Both the position numbers and the translations under genes were made by a program. A stretch of 34,821 nt of DNA from a virus, in the IMG/VR virus record IMGVR_UViG_3300042445_000177, positions 1 to 34,821 of that record. One strand, given 5' to 3'. The notes under the pieces were generated by a model that was not told the origin of the DNA, searched no databases, and saw only the letters and a list, made by a program, of their open reading frames with translations. Shown here in pieces: positions 1-7,460 of this stretch (the first letter of the stretch is position 1; each line of letters starts with the position of its first letter).

Positions 1-127
1 GCATCATAAGAAGCAGCAGCACTTGTTGCAGACGCTGCAGCAGCTGTGGCTGAGTTACTTGCATTAGTGGCTGAGGTGCTTGCTGCAGATGCGCTGTTAG
101 AAGCATTGGTGGCTGAGGTAGCTGCAG
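1..127. repeat. Terminal direct repeat marking circular closure (copy 1)
   Basis: Bases 1-127 are identical to 34695-34821. The overlap lies inside the Ala-rich part of a tail-fibre gene, and the frame is kept when the ends are joined. The clean length of 127 equals a common assembler k-mer, so I read it as the overlap of a circular contig rather than a physical terminal repeat. The true genome could be circularly permuted, or have unrelated termini elsewhere. Confidence 0.95.
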
Positions 128-467
128 CAGCTTGTGCAGTTTCAGCGTTAGTCTCTGCTGTTTCTGCATTGGTTTCTGCAAGTTCTGCAGCAGTTTGTGC
201 TGCCTCAGCAGCAGCCTGAGCTGTCTCTGCATTAGTCTCGGCAGTCTCTGCATTTGTCTCGGCAGTCTCTGCGTTGGTGGCAGCAGTAGAGGCAGTAGAA
301 GCAGAAGCACTAGCAGCACTTGCTGAAGCAGCAGCAGCAGAGGCACTTGCATCAGCAGCGTCTGCGTCAGCTTGGGCTTCTACAACTAACTGAGCAACTA
401 ATGTAGCTTCACTAGACGAGTCGTTTACGGCATCACCTGAACCGCCGGGTCCTCTGTATATGGGCAA
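1..467 (-). CDS. Tail fibre protein, N-terminal part (gene runs across the contig join)
   Basis: This is the 5' part of a gene that continues at 34694 and stops at 32672: 2490 bp, 829 residues once joined. The start is TTG at 467-465, read as MPIYRGPGGSG. It has an AAGGAG ribosome site at 480-475 and no in-frame ATG before codon 448. Residues 1 to about 30 are a Gly-containing head typical of the virion-attachment end of podoviral fibres. Residues about 30 to 155 are almost only Ala, Thr, Ser, Glu and Asn in repeated short units (ETNAETA, SATNASNSA), which suggests a trimeric coiled or helical shaft. The gene lies directly downstream of the major capsid gene and its terminator. Attachment to the tail and a role in host recognition are inferred from family resemblance. 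Confidence 0.88.
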   Translation of the reverse strand, partial: MPIYRGPGGSGDAVNDSSSEATLVAQLVVEAQADADAADASASAAAASASAASASASTASTAATNAETAETNAETAETNAETAQAAAEAAQTAAELAETNAETAETNAETAQAAAATSATNASNSASAASTSATNASNSATAAAASATSAAASYD

Positions 468-509
468 AATTATTCTCCTTGACTTGTTTTAATGCACTCT
501 ATGAATACA

Positions 510-541
510 CTAAAACAAACTCCCTAGCCGTAGCTAAGGAG
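510..541 (-). terminator. Intrinsic terminator after the major capsid gene
   Basis: Read leftward, a hairpin at 541-520 pairs CTCC with GGAG and TAGC with GCTA, with one mismatch and a four-base loop. It is followed by the U-rich run TTTGTTTTAG (519-510). It sits 16 bp after the capsid stop and before the tail-fibre start, where T7-like phages also attenuate transcription. The T-run is interrupted by one G, so termination may be partial, letting the tail genes be read at a lower level. Confidence 0.7.
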
Positions 542-556
542 CTTGAGTTTTTACTA

Positions 557-1519
557 CTACGCGTTTACAGCAAGAACAAAACCAGCCTCAGGGCGAACAA
601 CCTTCGTACCAAATAAGGTATCGGCTGTGTAGAGAGTGGAGAGATAGTCCTGTTTATATTGCGTCTGTGAACGAACACCTAACTGCTCGCCCAATACCAT
701 TGTGTCGGTATGGAACAAAACAGCGGCTTTGATTGCGTCACCAACAGAGTTGTCAGAAGCAGTCTCAATCGTAGGCATATTGCTTGACACATAGATGTCG
801 ATGCCATACAGCTTACCGATTTGACCATTGTTTACGCCACGACCATCAACGAAGTCGCTGGAGTTGTAACGGTCAATACCCATGATTGCGTTACGCAATG
901 AAGGAGGAATCGCAAACTTACGACCATCCATTGGTACGTCAGCGTCGTCCATCAACTGGATGAGCTTACGGAAACCAGCGTCAGTGAACAAGTCAGAGGT
1001 GGTTACAGTGTCGAGAGCGTACAGTGTCAAACCTGTGGTTGCATCGATGAAGTACGCATTGCTGTGTACCCAATCAGAAGCGTCGCCGTCGCCGAAAGAC
1101 TTACCCAAAGCGATGAGGTCGTCATCAACTTGTTTAGCCAAAGCGTAACCAGCATCTTCCGTGTAGAAAGAACGGAGTGACGACAGCGCTTGAACTTCGA
1201 CGATGTCCTCGATGAAACGTGAGTACTCGAAGTGACGGTTGATTAAAAGCTGTACTTCACTTTCGGTATCAGCTTGAACCGTTACCGCTGTGTTTGCAGC
1301 TTTGAGGCTTGCAACGCCACGAGTTGGTTTAGGGATGTGCAGTGTATCGCCTTTTTTGCCTTTGAAAGACATTTTGCGAACAAGATTAGCCAATACTAGG
1401 TTTTTCTTGTAAGCAGCGATAACTTCATCAGACCAGATTTCTGGAATGAACTTGTCTGCGTTTGTTTTGTTGACGATAGATGTACTACCGCCGGGGTATG
1501 CTGCGCCTACTAATGCCAT
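557..1519 (-). CDS. Major capsid protein
   Basis: The product is 320 residues. It has an N-terminal segment with FIPEIWSDEV, a basic loop (FKGKKGDTLHIPKP), and a helical stretch FEYSRFIEDIVEVQAL around residues 97-112. The C-terminal half has the alternating pattern typical of podoviral coat proteins assumed to have the HK97 fold. I recognise it as a major capsid protein from overall sequence style and position: it follows the scaffold gene and precedes a terminator. ATG at 1519 is preceded by an AAGGAAAAA ribosome site. Its own promoter further upstream (3015-2987) and the terminator behind it suggest high expression. It assembles into the icosahedral head around the scaffold. Confidence 0.85.
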   Translation of the reverse strand: MALVGAAYPGGSTSIVNKTNADKFIPEIWSDEVIAAYKKNLVLANLVRKMSFKGKKGDTLHIPKPTRGVASLKAANTAVTVQADTESEVQLLINRHFEYSRFIEDIVEVQALSSLRSFYTEDAGYALAKQVDDDLIALGKSFGDGDASDWVHSNAYFIDATTGLTLYALDTVTTSDLFTDAGFRKLIQLMDDADVPMDGRKFAIPPSLRNAIMGIDRYNSSDFVDGRGVNNGQIGKLYGIDIYVSSNMPTIETASDNSVGDAIKAAVLFHTDTMVLGEQLGVRSQTQYKQDYLSTLYTADTLFGTKVVRPEAGFVLAVNA

Positions 1520-1550
1520 GATATTTTTCCTTTAATTAGAAATTCTAAAA

Positions 1551-2378
1551 TTACTTAACTCTCCCCTCAGCGTATGCTTGCATAATCTCGTCAGAGAGTT
1601 GCATATACCTGTCAGGGTCGGTCATTCTCAGTTTAATAAGGTCTGCTCTACGATATACTTTTCGACTGGTTTCACCAGCACCACCAACATCGACTGTAGC
1701 TGCCTTCATTGCCTGTTCTTGAGCTTTGCTTTCTACATTGGCTGATTGGACATTTTGGTTCTGCTGTTTGATTTGTTTGAGTTCCTTGTAGGTACTTAAC
1801 AATTCATCAGCGGATTCAAAGTCAAATTCAGCGTCTGCACGAGCAAACAAGTTTAAGCGAATAGCAGAAGATTTAACCCAATCTTGAAACCCTGCATCTT
1901 GTGCGATGGTTGCAAAGTCTGGGTGCTTTGAGGACAACTGTTGAGCTGTCTTCATGCGCTTCATTTCTAACGCTGCTTGTCTTGCTTCAAGAACTGCAGG
2001 ATGCTTCTCTACTTGTCTGTTGACCGCACTAGCTGGGTCTGCAAAAAAGTCGTCTTCGAGCGATTCTTCAATAGGCTTCGCTTCCTTAGCCCTCGAGTCG
2101 AGTTGTTGTTTTAACAGTTGGTCTGCAAGACTTCGTACTTCATGAACCTCATTTGCTTGTCGTCCAATGAGCTTTTCAGCCTCTTGGTGCATCTTAGCAA
2201 TCTCAATAGCAGACTTACCACGATACTTCTCTGGTAATTCTTCTACGGGTTCTTTGACATCAACCGCTTCAGTATTATCTACAGTAGTGCTGTCGGGTAC
2301 TGGGGTTGTAACGTCTTGTACTTCTTCTTGCTCACTGCCGTTAAACAGTTCTTCTTCTTGAATAAAGTTTGCTGCCAT
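1551..2378 (-). CDS. Capsid scaffolding / head assembly protein
   Basis: The protein has 275 residues and is very acidic at the N terminus (EEEL, EQEEVQDV). The middle is long, helical and charged, with many Gln, Glu, Lys and Ala, and includes YRGKSAIEIAKMHQEAEKLI. The C-terminal end is basic and Tyr-containing. This composition and the place immediately upstream of the major capsid gene fit a scaffold that guides capsid assembly and then leaves the shell. No catalytic motif is visible, so a self-cleaving scaffold is not indicated. The start ATG has an AGGAGA ribosome site just upstream. Function rests on gene order and composition rather than on a signature motif. Confidence 0.75.
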   Translation of the reverse strand: MAANFIQEEELFNGSEQEEVQDVTTPVPDSTTVDNTEAVDVKEPVEELPEKYRGKSAIEIAKMHQEAEKLIGRQANEVHEVRSLADQLLKQQLDSRAKEAKPIEESLEDDFFADPASAVNRQVEKHPAVLEARQAALEMKRMKTAQQLSSKHPDFATIAQDAGFQDWVKSSAIRLNLFARADAEFDFESADELLSTYKELKQIKQQNQNVQSANVESKAQEQAMKAATVDVGGAGETSRKVYRRADLIKLRMTDPDRYMQLSDEIMQAYAEGRVK

Positions 2379-2423
2379 TTAAAGTCTCCTGTCACCGAAT
2401 CAAGTGATTTTAGGATTTGTAAT

Positions 2424-2456
2424 CTAAGGCTTTATCTCCCGATAAAGGTATCTTAG
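2424..2456 (-). other. Extended hairpin between zinc-ribbon gene and scaffold gene
   Basis: CTTTATC (2430-2436) pairs perfectly with GATAAAG (2441-2447) around a four-base loop. An outer CTAAG/CTTAG pair (2424-2428 with 2452-2456) extends the stem. The outer arm covers the stop codon of the upstream small gene. Neither strand has a T-run after it, so a processing or mRNA-stabilising site before the scaffold-capsid message is more likely than a terminator. Confidence 0.5.
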
Positions 2457-2683
2457 GCGTTTTGCTTTGCTTCTTGCTTCTGCTTATCTTCGTGCCTTTT
2501 CGCCCACTTATCGTAGGCAGCCACGTAAGTTGGGTCTGTGCCATCTAAACTAATTCTCACGGGTGAGATAATCCGATTAGCTACATTCCCACAACTACAG
2601 GAGATGGTTGTTGTCTCATAATCAACGTAACCTTCTGTAATATGTTCTTCACTGCATTTAAAGTCGTACAGCCGTCTACTCAT
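2453..2683 (-). CDS. Small zinc-ribbon-like protein
   Basis: The product is 76 residues. It begins with RLYDFKC, resembling the YxxxC start of FmdB-type zinc ribbons, followed by a CSCG knuckle near residue 30 and a charged Lys/Gln-rich tail. Only three cysteines are present, so the metal site is incomplete compared with a full four-Cys ribbon; a His (H14) might complete it. It overlaps the previous gene by 8 bp and precedes the scaffold gene, so it is probably co-translated with the capsid block. Many podoviruses have a similar small protein here, of unknown role. A part in head assembly is only suggested by position. Confidence 0.6.
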   Translation of the reverse strand: MSRRLYDFKCSEEHITEGYVDYETTTISCSCGNVANRIISPVRISLDGTDPTYVAAYDKWAKRHEDKQKQEAKQNA

Positions 2684-2936
2684 TCTGAGCTGCTCCCGCA
2701 GAGTCGTTAATGAGAGACTCGTAAGCCTGTTCTGAAGCAGGTTTAAGGGTAATAAGCCACTGAAGCAAGTCCAGTTGTCCCTTCTTTACCATTAAATCCG
2801 ATTCATTCTGGATTGATAGCACATGGTTCAACGAATTGAACATTGTCTGTGCATCTTCCATTAAATCTTGCCACCCTTCAGTAGCCATCATTGAAAAGCG
2901 GTTTTCGTAATAGCTTTGTAGTTTTTTATCTATCAT
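2676..2936 (-). CDS. Hypothetical small helical protein, first gene of capsid block
   Basis: The product is 86 residues, predicted mostly helical, with the N-terminal string KKLQSYYENRFSMMATEGW and a later LQWLITLKPASEQAYESL. There are no cysteines, membrane segments or recognised catalytic residues. It is the first gene behind the promoter at 3015-2987, has an AAAGGA ribosome site, and its stop overlaps the next start. I do not recognise a named domain. Conserved placement between portal and scaffold in related podoviruses suggests a head-assembly accessory factor, but this is inference. Confidence 0.65.
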   Translation of the reverse strand: MIDKKLQSYYENRFSMMATEGWQDLMEDAQTMFNSLNHVLSIQNESDLMVKKGQLDLLQWLITLKPASEQAYESLINDSAGAAQNE

Positions 2937-2986
2937 TCTTCTTTGTCCTTTGAGGAGAAGTGAGTACTTACTTACTTATTTTTCAC

Positions 2987-3015
2987 ATAATAACACAAGT
3001 TGAGAAAAAAGTCAA
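2987..3015 (-). promoter_or_regulatory. Sigma70-like promoter for the scaffold-capsid block
   Basis: Read leftward, there is a -35 box TTGACT (3015-3010), a 17-bp spacer, and a -10 box TATTAT (2992-2987). Each box matches consensus at 5 of 6 positions. It lies in the 88-bp gap between the portal stop and the 86-residue gene. The untranslated leader then holds tandem AAGT repeats (about 2966-2980). Confidence 0.72.
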
Positions 3016-3024
3016 TAGTTTTCT

Positions 3025-5025
3025 TTACTTTTGCGAGGATTTCTTCATCTGTAGTTCAACAATCTTACCTTTGTTGTCAATGTCCTTTTCTTTGAGCATT
3101 AAATCAGCGATTCTTGCACGCTTTTCAAACTCATTGTCTTGGTTTTGACCATCAATATTGGTAGAAAGGGAACTAATAACCTTGGCTTTAAGTTCTTCAG
3201 GCAGTAATTGGGTCTCAACTACGGTCTTCTGAGCTTCGGCTTGGTCACGCATTGCACGGGCTTGGAGCGACTGGGTCGTTGCTTGAGCCTGTTCCATCTG
3301 CATCTGCACTGCCATCTGCTGTTGCTGTTGTTGCTCAGGGTTTGGCTGACTCATCTGTGTCAAGGCTTGCTCCATCTCAGCACGATTAGACAGACTGGAG
3401 TTAGCAATGATGCCTTTGAGGATGATTGGCAATACAGGAGTATCAGGTCCAAGAGTCTGTAATAGACCGATAAGCTGTTGCTGTTCGTATTCACGAGCCA
3501 TGATACCCAATGTAGCGGTAGGTAGGAACTTCATGTCTACAGAAGGATAACGCTCAGGGTCAAATTGCATATAGCGGAACGCAACCTTCTTAATCAACGG
3601 GACCATGAAGTCTTCTTGGAAGTTAGTCAGGGTACGTTTGTACTTCTTGATAATGCCTGACACAGCCATCGACATACCAGCACCACTAGAATCACGAGTT
3701 GCTTGTGTAACCATGCCTTGGCTATCTAAAGTACCGGTTGCCATTAGGAGCATACGCTCAAAGTCTCTTGCGGTAGCAGCAGACTCAGGGCTTGTTTGTC
3801 CAAACTTGAATGGCATCATAATCTCAGCAGGATTACCATTGGTGAGGATTGCTTTGCCGGGACGAACTTCAAACTTAGCGCCACGAGGCAGACGAGTAGC
3901 ATCCATTGCAATCATCGGAGCAGTGGTCAATGCCAAGCTGTCTAAGTGGCTGCGAAGCTGTGCATCAATCGCCTTTTGCATATTGTATGCTTTTTCGACT
4001 GTGCCACGACCCCAGAAGCGGTTAGGGACGGTATCGTCTTGGTAAGCGACTACAGGACGGTCTTTCATCATGTAGGGGTTACGCTCTGCCTTTAGAAGAA
4101 GACCATCATTGGCAATCACCACAATAGCCTCTACGAGGTCGCTGTAGGTGTCTGCAGTGCTGTCCTCGGGGAACAGGTCAACCACTTCCATTCCGTCGTT
4201 CTCAAGCTGTTCTAGGTACTCTCTTGGGACTAATCCGTAATAAGTGAGGAGTTTAACCTTGTCGTCTTGATACTGGATTACTTCTTGGGTTACTTCTAAG
4301 TCGTCATCGTTGCCAGCAGGTCCGATGTCTACCTTGCGATAGATACCCTTTTCCATACCTTCTACCACTTTGTGGATAGAGACAAACTTCTCCACTGCAC
4401 AGCCCATTGCATCTTCAATCGAAGTAGCGTTAGGGTCAATCAGGAAGTTCTTAGGGTTTACTGGGTTAATCTTAACGCAGAAGTATTCTTTCTCAGTAAC
4501 TCCATACGCAGCTTGCGTGCTACCGGGAATAGGCTGAGTAGACGGAACATACTCTGTCTCGGTCTTAACCATAATCTCGCCGATACCAGTACCATAAATC
4601 TCTGCCATCAGTTCAATCTGGTCTACTGACTTACGAATCTTGTTCGCAGTTAAGTCTTCCATGAGTAAAGCACGGATTGCTTGGACATCCATCGGATTAC
4701 CGTTGTAGTCCATGATGTCGTCTTTGATGTCGAAGAACTCTCCATTACCAAAGATAGCTTCCATAATCTCAGCGTGGCGAGTCTCAACTGCTTGCTGCGT
4801 TGCGGGACTGATTAAGCGACTGCGCTCGGACTCACGAGTACGGTCTTCAGAAGCCCAAACACCACGGAAGATACGCTCGTATTCTTTCCAGTCTTCTAAG
4901 TAGTTCTCGTCACGGCTATCACGCCAGCGGTCACAGTGTTGTACAACGAACGCTGCTAACTCTTTGTCAGCCTCAGAAGGTTCTTCCCACTGCATACCTT
5001 CGTTGTTGTCTTTCATTTCAGCCAT
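3025..5025 (-). CDS. Portal protein (head-tail connector)
   Basis: This is a 666-residue protein. It has an acidic, Trp-rich N terminus (WRDSRDENYLEDWKEYERIFRG), a long mixed core with KNFLIDPNATSIEDAMG and NRFWGRGTVEKAYNMQ, and a C-terminal region rich in Gln (residues about 565-610, with a run of six Gln) followed by charged coiled coil. The RFWGRG motif followed by a helix and a Gln-rich tail is typical of large podoviral portals. The dodecameric portal forms the DNA gate at one vertex and docks the terminase. It lies directly after the large terminase gene with an 11-bp gap, the usual order. No frameshift is seen. Confidence 0.85.
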   Translation of the reverse strand: MAEMKDNNEGMQWEEPSEADKELAAFVVQHCDRWRDSRDENYLEDWKEYERIFRGVWASEDRTRESERSRLISPATQQAVETRHAEIMEAIFGNGEFFDIKDDIMDYNGNPMDVQAIRALLMEDLTANKIRKSVDQIELMAEIYGTGIGEIMVKTETEYVPSTQPIPGSTQAAYGVTEKEYFCVKINPVNPKNFLIDPNATSIEDAMGCAVEKFVSIHKVVEGMEKGIYRKVDIGPAGNDDDLEVTQEVIQYQDDKVKLLTYYGLVPREYLEQLENDGMEVVDLFPEDSTADTYSDLVEAIVVIANDGLLLKAERNPYMMKDRPVVAYQDDTVPNRFWGRGTVEKAYNMQKAIDAQLRSHLDSLALTTAPMIAMDATRLPRGAKFEVRPGKAILTNGNPAEIMMPFKFGQTSPESAATARDFERMLLMATGTLDSQGMVTQATRDSSGAGMSMAVSGIIKKYKRTLTNFQEDFMVPLIKKVAFRYMQFDPERYPSVDMKFLPTATLGIMAREYEQQQLIGLLQTLGPDTPVLPIILKGIIANSSLSNRAEMEQALTQMSQPNPEQQQQQQMAVQMQMEQAQATTQSLQARAMRDQAEAQKTVVETQLLPEELKAKVISSLSTNIDGQNQDNEFEKRARIADLMLKEKDIDNKGKIVELQMKKSSQK

Positions 5026-5036
5026 TTTTCTTCCTA

Positions 5037-6290
5037 TTAGTAACCACTAATTACATCTAAAGTTTCCCACTCATCGCCACCATCGTCAACATCGAAGTTG
5101 GGGCGGACTAACTGCTCGATGTACGCTAACGCATCCACCGTGTCATCGTGTACTCCCTGTGTGGGGAACATTAGGAGTTCATCAACAAACAAATCAAAAT
5201 CACCTTCAGCGTTTAGGACAATCCTGCCATGCTCTAAATTACCTTGCAAAGCCCAAGTTACCCTATCTACTTTTTTCTTGTTGCCGTGCGTCAATTCTTC
5301 AATGTGAGCGTAACAGTTCATTCTTCGCATAGCGTCCATCAGTGGACTCATAATCGCTTGCTTTGCGATACCACGCTCAATCCCTACTGCCAGCGGCTGA
5401 TACTCTTGGATGTTTTTAAGTATTCTAAGCGCAGTGTCTTCAGTTGACCAGCGACCTGTTTCAATCTTATCCACAAACCACACATTATTATTATCTACCT
5501 TTACACACGCAATAGCGGTTTTATCTAATCGTTTATTGGTATTCTTCTTACCAATCTCATCAAAACCAGCGCAGTCTACTGCGATGTACCACGAACCTTC
5601 TTTTGGTTCTTCACCGAACTTAATCCATTCTTCTTTAAACAAACCAGAGCCAGCATTGTTAAAGGAAGACAAATACTCTTGGTTAAACGCAAAGGAACTC
5701 AGTGTTCGCTTTGCTGCCTCAATCTCTTTTGGGTCAATCGTTTCATTGTCAGCGGTGGTAAAGTGCCACGACTTCCAATCCTCGTCTGAGCCTGACTGTC
5801 CTAGCTGAAACCACTCATAGAAGTGATTACGTCCAGAAGGGGTAGAAATAAACATCGCTCTACCCTTTTTATCCGACAGCGCAGCTCGTAATACCCGTTC
5901 CCAAATCTCTGCTTTAATAAACGCTACTTCGTCCATTACTAAATACGACAAGGACACACCACGCAAAGAGTCTTGGTTGTCAGCGCCTCGAATGAGGATT
6001 TTCCTGCCGTTCACCAAGGTAATCTCTAAGTTGTTAATGTGAGCAGACTTGATTACAGGTCTACCTAAATCCATTAACAAGTCCCACATAATCGTTCTTG
6101 CTTGCCCCAGCGTTGGTGCAACGTACATCACGCTAGAGCCTTCAGGACAATTAAGCCCTTCAATCAGTAGGGTTATCGCAGATAATCTGGACTTACCACA
6201 GCGCCGACCAGCAGCAATGACCTTAAAACGAGTGGGGTCTTTAAATACTTCTTGCTGCCATTTTAGCAGTTGGAAGTTTAACTCACTCAT
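5037..6290 (-). CDS. terL: Terminase large subunit (DNA packaging ATPase/nuclease)
   Basis: The protein has 417 residues. Its ATPase domain carries Walker A AGRRCGKS (residues 27-34) and Walker B YLVMDE (D120, E121). A coupling-type segment ISTPSGRNHFYEW follows at about 148-160. The C-terminal RNase H-like nuclease has acidic residues in the expected places: D239 in AVDCAG, E305 in GIERG, and D382/D383 in HDDTVDA. It pumps DNA into the prohead through the portal and cuts concatemers. Start ATG overlaps the terS stop by 8 bp, so the pair is translationally coupled. All key residues are intact and the length is normal for compact podoviral enzymes. Confidence 0.95.
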   Translation of the reverse strand: MSELNFQLLKWQQEVFKDPTRFKVIAAGRRCGKSRLSAITLLIEGLNCPEGSSVMYVAPTLGQARTIMWDLLMDLGRPVIKSAHINNLEITLVNGRKILIRGADNQDSLRGVSLSYLVMDEVAFIKAEIWERVLRAALSDKKGRAMFISTPSGRNHFYEWFQLGQSGSDEDWKSWHFTTADNETIDPKEIEAAKRTLSSFAFNQEYLSSFNNAGSGLFKEEWIKFGEEPKEGSWYIAVDCAGFDEIGKKNTNKRLDKTAIACVKVDNNNVWFVDKIETGRWSTEDTALRILKNIQEYQPLAVGIERGIAKQAIMSPLMDAMRRMNCYAHIEELTHGNKKKVDRVTWALQGNLEHGRIVLNAEGDFDLFVDELLMFPTQGVHDDTVDALAYIEQLVRPNFDVDDGGDEWETLDVISGY

Positions 6291-6750
6291 CTAAATCCCT
6301 AATAACTACATCAGTAACATCGTTCTCAATTACTTCAGTTGCTTCTATACTGGGGCTGTTGATGCCCGTTATGTTAATACTAATCTGTGGTGCGCTGCCT
6401 CCACTCTTAGCCTCAAAGCTAGACAGTGGTAAAAGCCTCTCGCCACAGAACTTGAGCATCGCACCCTGTGCTGGATGACCGTCAGCAAGTGCTGTCTCAA
6501 TAATCTTGGTAATCACACTGTCACCAGCCGTAGCCAACAACCTTGCTTTAAATTCTGCAATCCTTGCTGCATCGCCGGGAGGTCTACCCAGTATGCCGGG
6601 ATTCTTCTTCTTGGCGATAGCCGCCTTGGTGGGACGACCTAACTTTGGTTTACCATTTACTACTTCACGTCGTTTAATCTTGGGGCGCTTATGCTTTACG
6701 ACATCACCTGTCGGTAGCGCAGATTCTAATTGTTTTTCAATTTCCGACAT
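6283..6750 (-). CDS. terS: Terminase small subunit (putative)
   Basis: This is a 155-residue protein. A basic N terminus (KHKRPKIKRREVV, LGRPTKAAIAKKK) contains two GRP motifs, resembling AT-hook or DNA-recognition tails. A helical middle ARIAEFKARLLA...HPAQGAMLKFCGERLLP and an acidic C terminus follow. The first gene of the leftward arm, coupled to terL by an 8-bp overlap, is normally terS, which recognises phage DNA and hands it to TerL. The sequence similarity I recognise is modest, so the call rests mainly on gene order, size and the basic/acidic layout. It is expressed from the promoter at 6979-6951 through a leader of about 195 nt. Confidence 0.75.
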   Translation of the reverse strand: MSEIEKQLESALPTGDVVKHKRPKIKRREVVNGKPKLGRPTKAAIAKKKNPGILGRPPGDAARIAEFKARLLATAGDSVITKIIETALADGHPAQGAMLKFCGERLLPLSSFEAKSGGSAPQISINITGINSPSIEATEVIENDVTDVVIRDLDE

Positions 6751-6809
6751 GAAGTCTTTATCCTAAAGGGAGACATAAATTTTTTAATAGTCCTACTAAT
6801 ACTATAGAG

Positions 6810-6857
6810 CGCTATCGGTAGATTGTTTCTCGCTATCGATAAGGGGAATGACTATCG
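6810..6857. repeat. Three CTATCG sites spaced about 20 bp
   Basis: CTATCG occurs at 6812-6817, 6833-6838 and 6852-6857. The first two sit in a longer shared word, CGCTATCG. The 21- and 19-bp steps put the sites on one face of the helix, as expected for cooperative protein binding. The array lies in the terS leader, downstream of its promoter. Confidence 0.6.
6812..6831 (+). promoter_or_regulatory. Shared 20-bp intergenic element, copy 1
   Basis: The sequence is CTATCGGTAGATTGTTTCTC. An inverted copy with 18 of 20 identical bases lies at 11154-11135, and a shorter degenerate inverted copy at 23033-23016. All three are in the main non-coding regions of the circle. No known site type is recognised. 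Binding by a phage-encoded regulator or a role in replication are possibilities. Confidence 0.65.
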
Positions 6858-6873
6858 TCTTTTTATTCCCCTT
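6841..6873. other. Perfect 9-bp inverted repeat in terS leader
   Basis: AAGGGGAAT (6841-6849) pairs with ATTCCCCTT (6865-6873) across a 15-base loop that contains the third CTATCG site. In the leftward transcript it forms a hairpin without a following U-run, so it is not a clear terminator there. Rightward it is followed only by TTCATCG. It may shape the mRNA leader or act as an operator. Confidence 0.55.
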
Positions 6874-6950
6874 TTCATCGTGGGCTATAATACTCCGCCC
6901 GTAGGGGACTGACCTGATTCCGTTATAGTGTGCTTTGAACTTGTAAGGCG

Positions 6951-6979
6951 ATGATAGCACATTTTCAGAGAATTGTCAA
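6951..6979 (-). promoter_or_regulatory. Strong sigma70-like promoter of the leftward structural arm
   Basis: Read leftward, there is a perfect -35 TTGACA (6979-6974), a 17-bp spacer, and a -10 TATCAT (6956-6951, 5 of 6 consensus). Transcription would start near 6944 and reach terS at 6750 through a leader of about 195 nt. This is the best promoter match I found in the window. Confidence 0.78.
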
Positions 6980-7006
6980 GCATTATTTTATTGACCTTGC
7001 TACAGA

Positions 7007-7076
7007 GTCTACTATGTCGTCTGCGACTGAGCGGGGCTATGACAGCAATACAGGTCTCCGCTAACCTCCTACGGAG
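7007..7076. other. Cluster of short hairpins
   Basis: Within 70 bp there are several short stems. GTCG/CGAC pairs around TCTG (7016-7027), nested in AGTC/GACT. AGCGG (7030-7034) pairs with CCGCT (7058-7062). CTCCG (7056-7060) pairs with CGGAG (7072-7076). The last two share bases and exclude each other. It could be a structured RNA or an origin element; no known RNA family is recognised. Confidence 0.35.
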
Positions 7077-7135
7077 TGAGCATTTTCCAATACCGTCAAT
7101 ACTGGTTCTTTTCTTCTTTTATTTCAGAGACTTAC

Positions 7136-7148
7136 ATTGCAGTGCAAT
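7136..7148. promoter_or_regulatory. 13-bp perfect dyad (operator-like)
   Basis: ATTGCA-G-TGCAAT is a perfect palindrome around one central base. It is directly followed by TATAGTCTAT, which contains a -10-like TATAGT (7148-7153). A dimeric repressor site overlapping a start region is a reasonable reading, but no good -35 box is present. Confidence 0.4.
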
Positions 7149-7192
7149 ATAGTCTATTTTACCTTTTTGTATGCTATAGCGCCTACAGCAAC

Positions 7193-7348
7193 ATTAACAC
7201 AACAACAACACCCCCTCCCCCCTATGTCACTTTGTAGCGTTGTTTCTATACCACAGTGTTGTATTAACACAACAGTATCGATGTTAGTGAGTGCTTACCA
7301 ACATAGACTATATTATATGATATTGTATAGTGTTGTTTCTACGCAACA
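7193..7348. repeat. Direct and inverted repeats around a C-tract and AT-rich stretch
   Basis: ATTAACACAACA occurs at 7193-7204 and 7263-7274. TAG(C/T)GTTGTTTCTA occurs at 7235-7248 and 7328-7341. TGTTGT (7257-7262) and ACAACA (7269-7274) form an inverted repeat, as do GTTG and CAAC at 7332-7347. CCCCCTCCCCCC (7211-7222) and an A/T-only-like run (7304-7330) lie between. Such iterons beside an AT-rich segment resemble replication origins. Confidence 0.6.
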
Positions 7349-7460
7349 GGGTATGTATTGCGATGATGCACCTATACCGGATTACCTAGTTAGTGAATAC
7401 CAACCTATACCGACTATGCTATTAGGGTAAACCCTTACGGGAAAGTCCCTATATAAATAT

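Noticed and set aside
100-330. Repeated units resembling a CRISPR array or tandem repeat locus
   Set aside because: The period is short and coding; the units translate to ETNAETA-type shaft repeats of the tail fibre with no spacer structure.
3208-4045. Plus-strand open frames opposite the portal gene
   Set aside because: Low-complexity Leu/His-rich or patternless translations without ribosome sites, opposite a clearly recognised portal frame.
6886-6891. Perfect TATAAT on the plus strand
   Set aside because: No usable -35 box at 16-18 bp and no extended -10; it lies in the leader of the opposite transcript.
7137-7430. Open frame of about 97 codons in the divergent region
   Set aside because: It runs through repeats, has no ribosome site, odd Cys/Pro/Tyr composition and no recognisable fold; the repeats explain the sequence better.
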